Assembly (NCBI GenBank): GCA_005877675.1
Contig: VBNZ01000107.1
Span: 13,375 to 19,088, forward strand
Source of the DNA: Gammaproteobacteria bacterium
GTDB taxonomy: Bacteria > Pseudomonadota > Gammaproteobacteria > Xanthomonadales > Rhodanobacteraceae
DNA length: 5,714 nucleotides
Reading direction: 5' to 3'
Numbering within the stretch: the stretch's first letter is position 1; each line of letters opens with the position of its first letter. The notes beneath the pieces are model-generated. The model was not told the origin of the DNA. It worked only from the letters and a program-made list of their open reading frames with translations, and ran no database searches. Below are positions 1 to 4,867 of the stretch, in pieces. A program made the translations under genes and the position numbers.

Positions 1-469
1 CGACGAGTTCGACGCCGGCCTCTTTCGCAAATTCCTCGGCGCCGTCGCCGACCAGCATTACATGCCTGGATTTCTCCATCACAGCGCGCGCGAGCAGCAC
101 CGGATTCTTCACGCGATGCACGTTGGCAATCGCGCCCGCGCGCATGGTCGCACCGTCCATCACCGCCGCATCGAGTTCGTTCTTGCCGTCGTGATTGAAC
201 ACCGCGCCCTTGCCCGCATTGAATAGCGGCGAATCTTCGAGGATCGTGATTGCGCGTGTGACTGCATCCATCGCCGGCGCACCGGCCTTGAGCGCGTCGT
301 AGCCGGCGCGCAGCGCGCGTTCGAGCTCGGCGCGCACGGCCTTTTCCTTGTCCGGCGTCATGTCGGCGCGGATAACGCCGGCACCGCCGTGGATGACGAT
401 GACAGGCGTGGCGGCATGGCTCATCGTGGCAACTCCGAGGGCAAAGCCAAGCAAGGCAAACATTCTCAT
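1..469 (-). CDS. iaaA: Isoaspartyl peptidase/L-asparaginase, exported, N-terminal part (runs off left edge)
   Basis: The 156 visible residues match the start of the Ntn-hydrolase isoaspartyl peptidase/type III asparaginase family, which removes isoaspartyl residues from damaged peptides and hydrolyses asparagine. Visible family blocks are VIVIHGGAG (about 23-31), PLFNAGKGAVF (81-91), ELDAAVMDG (98-106) and NPVLLARAVME (122-132), in the same order as E. coli IaaA. These belong to the alpha subunit. The autocleavage site and catalytic Thr of the beta subunit lie beyond the window, so activity cannot be judged. The first ~19 residues (MRMFALLGFALGVATMSHA) form a plausible signal peptide with an AxA-like cleavage site, suggesting a periplasmic enzyme, whereas E. 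coli IaaA has no such leader. The ATG at 469 is preceded by AAGGA with an 8-nt spacer; a second ATG two codons in is possible. Family is confident; the symbol is by homology. Confidence 0.93.
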   Translation of the reverse strand, partial: MRMFALLGFALGVATMSHAATPVIVIHGGAGVIRADMTPDKEKAVRAELERALRAGYDALKAGAPAMDAVTRAITILEDSPLFNAGKGAVFNHDGKNELDAAVMDGATMRAGAIANVHRVKNPVLLARAVMEKSRHVMLVGDGAEEFAKEAGVELV

Positions 470-536
470 CGTGGCGATCCTTGGTGGGGGCGCAATTCTC
501 GATAGGCACACACATCGCGCCCGCTTGGATAAGATG

Positions 537-544
537 AGTATAAC
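537..544. promoter_or_regulatory. Candidate overlapping divergent -10 elements
   Basis: The 96-bp gap between the divergent asparaginase and DUF486 genes contains AGTATAAC. Read on the minus strand this gives TATACT, and on the plus strand TATAAC, both close to a sigma-70 -10 box. No convincing -35 box was found at 16-18 bp for either direction, so this is a weak inference. If real, the two genes would share a mutually exclusive promoter core. The plus-strand box would leave only about 22 nt before the DUF486 start codon. Confidence 0.25.
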
Positions 545-565
545 GCCGCCAACCGAACGTTTCCG

Positions 566-904
566 ATGGCCAACTACCTCGCTCCAATCGCCCTGCTGCT
601 TGCCTCGAATCTATTCATGACCTTCGCCTGGTACGGGCATCTGAAGTTCACCGACCGACCGCTGTGGCTCGTCATCATCGTGAGCTGGGGCATCGCCTTC
701 TTCGAATACTGCCTGCAAGTGCCGGGCAACCGTATCGGCATCCGCGTCTACAACCCGGCGCAACTCAAGACGATCCAGGAGATCATCACGCTCGCGCTGT
801 TCGTCGCGTTCTCGGTGTTCTATCTCGATGCGCAGATCAAGTGGAACCATCTGGTCGGCTTCGCTCTGATCATAGCGGCAGCGTTCTTCATCTTCCTCGA
901 TTAG
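566..904 (+). CDS. DUF486 (DMT-like) small integral membrane protein
   Basis: A 112-residue hydrophobic protein with four predicted membrane segments (about 4-22, 33-50, 68-87, 95-111). It carries the hallmarks of the DUF486/DMT_6 family (PF04342): FEYCLQVPGNRIG (46-58), AQLKTIQEIITL (65-76) and QIKWNHLVGF (90-99). Length is typical of the family. Members are related to small drug/metabolite transporter proteins, but no substrate is established, so no function is assigned beyond inner-membrane protein. No Shine-Dalgarno sequence is visible before the ATG at 566, yet the family N-terminus fits this start. It is divergent from the asparaginase gene and convergent with the MAPEG gene. The stop codon is followed immediately by a perfect-armed hairpin. 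Confidence 0.92.
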   Translation: MANYLAPIALLLASNLFMTFAWYGHLKFTDRPLWLVIIVSWGIAFFEYCLQVPGNRIGIRVYNPAQLKTIQEIITLALFVAFSVFYLDAQIKWNHLVGFALIIAAAFFIFLD

Positions 905-932
905 GGAAACCCTGAACAAGTTCAGAGTTTCC
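905..932. terminator. Hairpin abutting the DUF486 stop, possible bidirectional terminator
   Basis: GGAAAC-C-CTGAAC, loop AA, then GTTCAG-A-GTTTCC: twelve paired bases with one internal mismatch. It starts on the base after the DUF486 stop codon and lies between convergent genes, so it could end transcripts from either side. There is no long T tract on either strand, so it is not a canonical intrinsic terminator. Its arm belongs to the motif also found after three other stop codons in this window. Confidence 0.5.
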
Positions 933-952
933 GCAAGGCAGGAATGCCTCGC
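933..952. repeat. GNRA-loop stem-loop
   Basis: GC-A-AGGCA pairs with TGCCT-C-GC around a GGAA tetraloop, with one A/C mismatch in the stem. It follows the previous hairpin with no gap, in the spacer between the convergent DUF486 and MAPEG genes. A role in 3'-end stability is only inferred. Confidence 0.4.
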
Positions 953-961
953 TCGCGGCGC

Positions 962-980
962 GATTCGCTTGGAGCGAATC
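962..980. repeat. Perfect 8-bp inverted repeat
   Basis: GATTCGCT, loop TGG, AGCGAATC: a perfect eight-base-pair stem with a three-base loop, and the third hairpin in the spacer. It has no T tract on either side. The remaining spacer to the MAPEG stop (981-1020) shows no further structure that I could see. Confidence 0.5.
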
Positions 981-1020
981 CGGACGGCGGGAGCTGGTCA
1001 TCCTCAAGCGTACGCGTCGA

Positions 1021-1410
1021 TCAGGAATTGAAAATCGCGCGCGCGATGCCGACCAACGCAAACAGAATGAGAACGCCGACCGGCGCAATGCTGAGCCCAT
1101 AGCCCCACGAGCGGCTGTGCGGATTGCGCACGTAGCCGAACAGATACATCACGCGGCCGATCAGATACACGACGCCGATCAGCGCCATCCACGCGGCACT
1201 CCAATAGTGCGCCGCGACCCACAGCGTGGGCAGGAACATGATCAAGGTTTCGAGCGTGTTCTGCTGCACCCGGAAATAGCGCTCGAATTCATCGTGCCCT
1301 GTCGTCGCCGGCGCAGCAACGCCCAATCGCACGCGCGCCTTGCCGACAAGGTATGCGAACCAGAAAAATTGCAGCACGGCGAGTGCTGTCACCAGATCGA
1401 CCCAGACCAT
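1021..1410 (-). CDS. MAPEG family membrane protein
   Basis: A 129-residue protein of the MAPEG family (membrane-associated proteins in eicosanoid and glutathione metabolism). The diagnostic block is ERYFRVQQNTLE (43-54), followed by the GRVMYLFGY region (85-93). Four hydrophobic segments are visible (about 5-23, 55-69, 74-92, 106-124), as expected for the family, and the length is typical of bacterial members. Eukaryotic relatives are glutathione transferases and leukotriene/prostaglandin enzymes; the substrate of this short bacterial branch is unknown. The ATG at 1410 has a strong AGGAG Shine-Dalgarno sequence six bases upstream (1417-1421). It lies 59 bp downstream of the DUF962 gene on the same strand, behind an AT-rich patch that may be its own promoter. 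Confident as to family, not as to reaction. Confidence 0.94.
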   Translation of the reverse strand: MVWVDLVTALAVLQFFWFAYLVGKARVRLGVAAPATTGHDEFERYFRVQQNTLETLIMFLPTLWVAAHYWSAAWMALIGVVYLIGRVMYLFGYVRNPHSRSWGYGLSIAPVGVLILFALVGIARAIFNS

Positions 1411-1421
1411 CGCCCGCTCCT

Positions 1422-1447
1422 GAAGTATAATTATATAAGTTTATATG
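1422..1447 (-). promoter_or_regulatory. AT-rich candidate promoter for the MAPEG gene
   Basis: A short, strikingly AT-rich patch sits just upstream of the MAPEG ribosome-binding site in otherwise GC-rich DNA. On the minus strand it reads CATATAAACTTATATAATTA and includes TATAAT. A TAGACA-like box lies further upstream, overlapping the DUF962 stop, but its spacing to the possible -10 boxes is not ideal. The assignment rests on composition and position only. Confidence 0.35.
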
Positions 1448-1465
1448 CTCTGAATCTCTTCAGAG
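1448..1465 (-). terminator. Hairpin just after the DUF962 stop
   Basis: On the minus strand CTCTGAA, loop GAGA, TTCAGAG: a perfect seven-base-pair stem beginning four bases after the DUF962 stop codon. The downstream DNA is AT-rich (ATATAAACTTATATAA) but has no clean T run. It may attenuate or process transcripts between DUF962 and MAPEG. The arm resembles the CTCTGAAC core of the hairpin at 905-932 read on the minus strand. Confidence 0.4.
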
Positions 1466-1469
1466 TTGT

Positions 1470-1766
1470 CTAGAATTTTATTTTGCCGCCGAGTATCTGC
1501 ACGAACATCACCCAGTCACCGGCAAAGCTGTAGAACGGGTGGGTGAAGGTAGCGGGGCGGTTCTTCTCGAAGAAGAAATGGCCGATCCAGGCAAAGCCGT
1601 AGCCGAGCACGGGCAATAGCCATAGCCACGCCCAATGACGCGTGGCGATCGCGCCCGCAAACGTGATCAGCACCAGCGTGCTGCCGACGAAATGCAGGCG
1701 CCGGCAGGTGCGGTTGGCATGCTCAGACAGGTAGTACGGATAGAACTCGCGAAAACTCGAGTACAT
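1470..1766 (-). CDS. DUF962 / Mpo1-like membrane protein
   Basis: A 98-residue protein of the DUF962 family (PF06127), the family of yeast Mpo1, an Fe(II)-dependent dioxygenase in alpha-oxidation of 2-hydroxy fatty acids. Family blocks are FYPYYLSEHANRTCRRLHFVG (about 8-28), GYGFAWIGHFFFEKNRPATF (55-74) and THPFYSFAGDW (75-85). The conserved histidines of these blocks, H16, H25, H63 and H76, are present and are candidate metal ligands. Two to three hydrophobic segments indicate an inner-membrane location. Bacterial members are shorter than Mpo1, and their substrate is unproven, so the enzymatic role is inferred. The ATG at 1766 matches the usual family start (MYSSFREFYPYYL), although the Shine-Dalgarno sequence is weak. 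Confidence 0.92.
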   Translation of the reverse strand: MYSSFREFYPYYLSEHANRTCRRLHFVGSTLVLITFAGAIATRHWAWLWLLPVLGYGFAWIGHFFFEKNRPATFTHPFYSFAGDWVMFVQILGGKIKF

Positions 1767-1804
1767 GCTAAGACCGTCACGGATAGACGACCCTATTCTG
1801 CGAT

Positions 1805-1827
1805 GCCCTTGTCACAGGGACAAGGGC
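1805..1827. repeat. Strong 9-bp stem-loop upstream of DUF962
   Basis: GCCCTTGTC, loop ACAGG, GACAAGGGC: a perfect nine-base-pair GC-rich inverted repeat. It lies in the 148-bp gap between the DUF4097 stop and the DUF962 start, so it would sit in read-through RNA or in the DUF962 leader. No T run follows on either strand. It could be an operator-type palindrome, an RNA structure or part of a dispersed repeat; the sequence does not decide. Confidence 0.5.
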
Positions 1828-1857
1828 GGGTGCAGCGTGTGATGCAATACTCGTTTC

Positions 1858-1915
1858 AGAACCTTGGAACAAGCCTAACGAGCGAGTCGAGTGCAGTAGC
1901 TTGTTCGGAGGTTCT
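1858..1915 (-). repeat. 58-bp element with 17-bp inverted ends, abutting the DUF4097 stop
   Basis: The left arm AGAACCTTGGAACAAGC and the reverse complement of the right arm, AGAACCTCCGAACAAGC, agree at 15 of 17 positions around a 24-base centre. The right arm overlaps the last base of the DUF4097 stop codon. The same GAACCT..GAACAAGC sequence follows the mazG stop. It is either a transcript-end structure or a REP/MITE-like dispersed repeat. Confidence 0.6.
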
Positions 1916-2742
1916 CAGTCATTTTGGTGACGCGCCGGCACTTCCACTTTTCCGCCGATGCCGCTGTGGTGAATGTCGCCGCTGCCCGCGGCCTTCACAG
2001 TGAAGTTGCCGGTTACATTTTTCGCGACGACATCGCCGGAACCGATCGAACCAACGAACATGTCGCCGCCGACCTGATCGACCGCGACATCGCCGGAGCC
2101 GATCGCGTCGATCTGCACGCCGCCCTTCACCTCGACGAAATGCAGGTCGCCTGAGCCGACGTGGCCGATCTTGACGTCGCCACGCACGCCGTTCGCGGTC
2201 ACGTCGCCCGAGCCGCCCGAGCGCAGGACGAAGCTGCCGACATCGTTCGCAACGATGTCGCCCGAGCCAACGCGCGCGTTGACCACGCCCGTCACACGCG
2301 TGAGTTTGAGATCGCCTGAACCGGTATCGAAATCGAGCGCCGCGACGTCACTGATGTTGGCATCGCCCGAGCCGGTTCCGACTTCGAGCGGCAGCGCCGC
2401 CGGCAGGCGCACCTCGAAATCGATATAAGCGTAGCTGTTGAAGAATCCATTGTGCTGTGGCCGCGGCAGCGGCTTCACCACGACCTTGTCGCCAACGCGG
2501 CTCTGCGTCATGTCGAGCTCGGCGAGCCAGGCCGGATCCGAGGCGCAGGCCCTGCCGCGCACTTCGATCTGCTGCAAGCCCGGCACACCTTGCACCTTGA
2601 TGTCGTTCGAACCGAGTTCAAAACGCAGCGCCTTCAGTCCCGCCGGATCGATATCGAGCTTGCGCTCGGCGGTGTTGGCACAGTTGTGCGCAAACGCGGA
2701 CGCGGTGGACAGCAGCAGCAAGGAGCCGAGAACGAGGCGCAT
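1915..2742 (-). CDS. Exported DUF4097-type beta-repeat protein with eight GSGD turns
   Basis: A 275-residue protein of unknown function. Residues 1-18 form a signal peptide (MRLVLGSLLLLSTASAFA), so it is probably periplasmic or surface-exposed; there is no lipobox. C21 and C66 are the only cysteines and could form a disulphide. From residue 124 the chain is a regular repeat in which GSGD starts at 124, 141, 159, 177, 196, 215, 234 and 253. The spacing is 17-19 residues, constant at 19 in the second half, with alternating hydrophobic beta positions between. This looks like a single-stranded beta-helix as in the DUF4097/DUF2807 putative adhesins. A degenerate GSND unit at 44 may be another turn. 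A GGAG Shine-Dalgarno sequence lies six bases before the ATG at 2742. Neighbours give no functional clue. Metal or ligand binding by the Asp turns is speculative. Confidence 0.88.
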   Translation of the reverse strand: MRLVLGSLLLLSTASAFAHNCANTAERKLDIDPAGLKALRFELGSNDIKVQGVPGLQQIEVRGRACASDPAWLAELDMTQSRVGDKVVVKPLPRPQHNGFFNSYAYIDFEVRLPAALPLEVGTGSGDANISDVAALDFDTGSGDLKLTRVTGVVNARVGSGDIVANDVGSFVLRSGGSGDVTANGVRGDVKIGHVGSGDLHFVEVKGGVQIDAIGSGDVAVDQVGGDMFVGSIGSGDVVAKNVTGNFTVKAAGSGDIHHSGIGGKVEVPARHQND

Positions 2743-2810
2743 GAGGATCTCCGGTTGGGTGTGGATACCAACCTAAGATGCGCGGGCGCCGCTCAAGGTT
2801 TAAAAGCCCG

Positions 2811-2898
2811 TTGAACAAGCGTCGTGAGCGACGACGGTCCGAGCATCGCAGCGTGCACGATCGGAATCGGGTCGGGCGCCGCAGCTTGTTCTGAGGTT
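2811..2898 (-). repeat. Inverted-repeat element between mazG and the DUF4097 gene
   Basis: On the minus strand the sequence right after the mazG stop is AACCTCAGAACAAGC. The far end (2811-2820) carries TTGAACAAGC in the opposite orientation, so GAACAAGC forms both borders of a roughly 88-bp unit. Inside it is a small stem CGTCG-TGAG-CGACG (2820-2833). The outer parts of the two arms match poorly, unlike the 1858-1915 copy, so this may be a decayed member. Bases 2743-2798 are left as leader of the DUF4097 gene; no convincing promoter was seen there. Confidence 0.5.
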
Positions 2899-3738
2899 CT
2901 ATAGGCGACCGGCCTTGTCGTCAGCCTTGGCGCGTTCCCAAAACGCATCCTGCTGGTCGAGCGACATACCGTCGAGCTTACCGCCCTCGGCAGCCGCGAG
3001 TGCTTCCATGCGCCGGAAACGCCGCTCGAACTTCGCGTTTGCGCCGCGCAGTGCCTGCGAATAATCGACCTTGGCGAGGCGCGCGAGATTGACGCAGACG
3101 AACAATACATCGCCGATCTCGTCGAGTATGCGCGCCTCCTTCGCACGCTGCGCGGCGGCCTCGTGCGCGGGCACGGCCAGCTCGTGGCGCACTTCTTCGA
3201 GTTCCTCCTGCAGCTTGTCGAGCACCGGACCGGGCGCGTGCCAGTCGAAGCCAACGCGCGAGGCGCGCTTCTGCAACTTGAGCGCGCGCTGCCACTCGGG
3301 CAGCCCGCGCGCGACGCCGGCAAGCACGCTGGTATCGGCGGCACCATTGCCCTCGCGCTCGCGTCGCTTGTGTTCTTCCCATGCCGTCGTCTGCGCGACG
3401 GCATTTTCGACTTTCTGCACAATGCCGCTTTCATCCGGAAACACATGCGGATGACGGCGGATCATCTTTGCGCAGATCGACTCGACCACGTCGACGAAGG
3501 AGAACTCGCCCTGCTCCTCGGCCATGCGCGCGTGGAATACGACCTGCAACAGCAGATCGCCCAGCTCGTCGCGCAGATCGGCATGATCGCCGCGATCGAT
3601 TGCGTCGGCGACTTCGTAGGCTTCCTCGATCGTGTACGGCGCGATCGTGGCGAAGGTCTGCTCGACATCCCAAGGGCAGCCGTGCTGCGGGTCGCGCAGG
3701 CGCGCCATGATTTTCAGCAGATCGTCGATCGTATGCAT
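2899..3738 (-). CDS. mazG: Nucleoside triphosphate pyrophosphohydrolase MazG
   Basis: A 279-residue two-domain all-alpha NTP pyrophosphohydrolase that converts (d)NTPs to NMPs plus PPi in the cytosol. It aligns along its length with E. coli MazG (263 aa), starting from IDxLLxIMxRLRDP and GCPWDxEQTFATIAPYT (20-36). Both metal-binding EExxE...ExxD motifs are intact: E38, E39, E42 with E58 and D61 in the N-terminal domain, and E178, E179, E182 with E207 and D210 in the C-terminal domain, the catalytic one in E. coli. RRHPHVF (94-100), GFDW (163-166) and KFERRF (236-241) are also conserved. The ATG at 3738 fits the family start, although no Shine-Dalgarno sequence is visible; the leader carries short repeats instead. 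It is downstream of nudE-cysQ, which suggests a nucleotide sanitation cluster. In E. coli, MazG also moderates ppGpp levels and MazEF toxicity, but no mazEF is present here. Confidence 0.97.
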   Translation of the reverse strand: MHTIDDLLKIMARLRDPQHGCPWDVEQTFATIAPYTIEEAYEVADAIDRGDHADLRDELGDLLLQVVFHARMAEEQGEFSFVDVVESICAKMIRRHPHVFPDESGIVQKVENAVAQTTAWEEHKRREREGNGAADTSVLAGVARGLPEWQRALKLQKRASRVGFDWHAPGPVLDKLQEELEEVRHELAVPAHEAAAQRAKEARILDEIGDVLFVCVNLARLAKVDYSQALRGANAKFERRFRRMEALAAAEGGKLDGMSLDQQDAFWERAKADDKAGRL

Positions 3739-3744
3739 AGGGCG

Positions 3745-3832
3745 GAGATGTGAGATGTGATGCGGAAGGCGAATGTGGATGCTGATGCTGATTCTGATGC
3801 GGACGCGGATGCGGATGCGAGATGCGGATGCG
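3745..3832. repeat. GATGCG-type hexamer tandem array in the mazG leader
   Basis: Nine GATGCN-like hexamers can be read: seven in phase at 3778-3819 (variants GATGCT, GATTCT, GATGCG, GACGCG), an extra A, then two more at 3821-3832. Closer to mazG a heptamer GAGATGT is repeated (3745-3758). The array occupies most of the mazG 5' leader on the minus strand. Copy-number change by slippage could alter promoter-to-gene distance. It is not a CRISPR array: there are no spacers and units are only six bases. Confidence 0.75.
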
Positions 3833-3846
3833 AAATCTTACATGCT

Positions 3847-4043
3847 CGTCATTCCCGCGAAGGCGGGTCTGCGGAGGCAGTATGCCGGCGCGAACATTTG
3901 CGCAGCGAATGGCCCGAAGGGCGCGCGACAGGAGTCGCGCGTAATCCAGTGTCTTTCGCCGTCGCAAGAATCAACAAGAAAAGAGTCTTTGGATTCCCGC
4001 TTGAACCCTCCCCGCTGTTGAAGAGCGCCTCGCGGGAATGACG
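3847..4043. repeat. MITE-like palindromic intergenic element, mosaic
   Basis: About 197 bp with perfect 14-bp terminal inverted repeats: CGTCATTCCCGCGA at 3847-3860 and its complement at 4030-4043. The repeats extend four more pairs (GGCG/CGCC) past a bulged A. An inner pair AATCCA (3943-3948) / TGGATT (3990-3995) is followed by TCTTT/AAAGA. The terminal sequence resembles CGTCATTCCCGC-type repeats commonly seen between genes in proteobacteria (from memory). Two stretches appear to interrupt the palindrome, 3868-3941 and 4001-4025. The first contains two hairpins: GCCC-GAA-GGGC (3912-3922) and CGCGCGAC-AGGA-GTCGCGCG (3922-3941). No transposase is encoded, so any movement would need one in trans. 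It begins 11 bases after the cysQ stop and, with the hexamer array, fills the 316-bp cysQ-mazG gap. Confidence 0.75.
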
Positions 4044-4054
4044 GCGAAGAAGGG

Positions 4055-4864
4055 TCATCCGCCCAAAATGACGCGCGCCCACTCGACCGAGCGATCGCCG
4101 AACGCGAGAAAGTCCGGATTGAGCAGCGATTCCTTGGTGTTGTAACGCAATGCGCTGCCGTCGAGCTTGCACACGCCCCCGCCGGCTTGTTCGAGCACGC
4201 ACTGGCCCGCGGCCGTATCCCATTCCGAGGTCGGTCCGAAGCGAATATAGAGGTCCGCTCGCCCCTGCGCCGCGCGGCAGAACTTGAGCGAGGAGCCGAG
4301 CGCGATGAGTTCGTGCATGCCGATGCGTTCGAGCGCACCATGCATGCGCGCATCCGCGTGCGAACGACTGCCCGCAACGACAAGCGGTGTCGCGCGCGCG
4401 CGCGCGCGCAACGCGACGCCAGCGCTCGTCGCGTTCGCATGAAACCACGCCTGGCCACCGCGCCATGCGCTGAACATTTCATCGAGCGCGGGTGCGTAGA
4501 CCACGCCGAGCGTCGGCACGTGATCCTCGATCAGCGCGATATTCACTGTGAACTCACCATTGCGCTTGATGAATTCGCGCGTGCCGTCGAGCGGGTCGAC
4601 CAGAAAATAGCGCGACCATTCGTGCCGCACCGACCAGGGCACTTCGTGCGCGGATTCCTCCGACAGCACCGCAATTTCGGGCGCCAGTACAGCGAGGCCA
4701 TCGACGATCACGCGATGCGCGGCAAGATCGGCCTGGGTCAGCGGTGAGTTGTCGTCTTTGTGCGTGATCGCGAAATCGCTTTGGTAGATGCGCATGATCG
4801 CGTCGCCGGCAGTGCGCGAGATATCGCAGCAGGCGCGAGCGAGTTCGGCGTGATCGATCTGCAT
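4055..4864 (-). CDS. cysQ: 3'(2'),5'-bisphosphate nucleotidase CysQ
   Basis: A 269-residue member of the inositol monophosphatase superfamily that dephosphorylates PAP to AMP (and PAPS to APS), recycling the by-product of sulfate assimilation. It matches E. coli CysQ throughout: DNSPLTQADLAAH (38-50), LSEES (67-71), the metal-binding DPLDGT (90-95), FIKRNGEFTVNIAL (98-111), LGVVYAP (119-125), SRSHAD (166-171), GSSLKFC (190-196) and WDTAAG (215-220). The predicted Mg2+ ligands E69/E70, D90, D93 and D216 are present. The CysQ-specific FIKRNGEFTVNIAL block separates it from SuhB or HisN. The ATG at 4864 lies 3 bp after the nudE stop with only a weak Shine-Dalgarno sequence, so translational coupling is likely. 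Residues 153-158 (RARARA) are encoded by a CG dinucleotide run. Confidence 0.97.
   Translation of the reverse strand: MQIDHAELARACCDISRTAGDAIMRIYQSDFAITHKDDNSPLTQADLAAHRVIVDGLAVLAPEIAVLSEESAHEVPWSVRHEWSRYFLVDPLDGTREFIKRNGEFTVNIALIEDHVPTLGVVYAPALDEMFSAWRGGQAWFHANATSAGVALRARARATPLVVAGSRSHADARMHGALERIGMHELIALGSSLKFCRAAQGRADLYIRFGPTSEWDTAAGQCVLEQAGGGVCKLDGSALRYNTKESLLNPDFLAFGDRSVEWARVILGG
4391..4409. repeat. (CG)n dinucleotide tract inside cysQ
   Basis: Nineteen consecutive alternating C and G bases within the coding sequence, translated as Arg-Ala repeats at residues 153-158 in a region between conserved blocks that varies in the family. Gain or loss of one dinucleotide would shift the frame and remove the WDTAAG metal site. 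In GC-rich DNA such runs can arise by chance codon choice. Confidence 0.8.
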
Positions 4865-4867
4865 GGA

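Noticed and set aside
348..620. Plus-strand 90-residue frame across the asparaginase/DUF486 gap
   Set aside because: It is antisense to the conserved asparaginase N-terminus and overlaps the DUF486 start; no family match or ribosome-binding site.
2171..2776. Plus-strand frames antisense to the DUF4097 gene, with repeated SPEP motifs
   Set aside because: The SPEP repeats are the reverse reading of the GSGD codons. No independent evidence for an antisense protein.
2793..3446. Minus-strand 217-residue frame within mazG and its 3' repeat
   Set aside because: The mazG frame has full family conservation over the same bases; this one is Ser/Arg-rich with no recognisable motif.
3745..3832. Tandem repeats considered as a CRISPR array or iteron origin
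   Set aside because: Units are contiguous hexamers without spacers, no cas or replication genes are nearby, and the sequence resembles simple slippage.
3431..3967. Minus-strand 178-residue frame overlapping mazG
   Set aside because: It is out of frame with mazG, Arg/Pro-rich as expected from GC-rich shadow translation, and starts inside the repeat element.
3757..4041. Plus-strand frame encoding an Asp-Ala repeat (DADADSDADADADA)
   Set aside because: The Asp-Ala run is only the translation of the hexamer array, and the rest reads through the inverted-repeat element. No ribosome-binding site or family resemblance.
3847..4043. Inverted-repeat element considered as an insertion sequence
   Set aside because: About 197 bp with no transposase frame; at most a non-autonomous element.
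3838..4482. Two long minus-strand frames (214 and 205 residues) overlapping the cysQ 3' half and the intergenic repeat
   Set aside because: They run in alternative frames through conserved cysQ codons and the palindromic element; composition is Arg/Ala-dominated with no domain.
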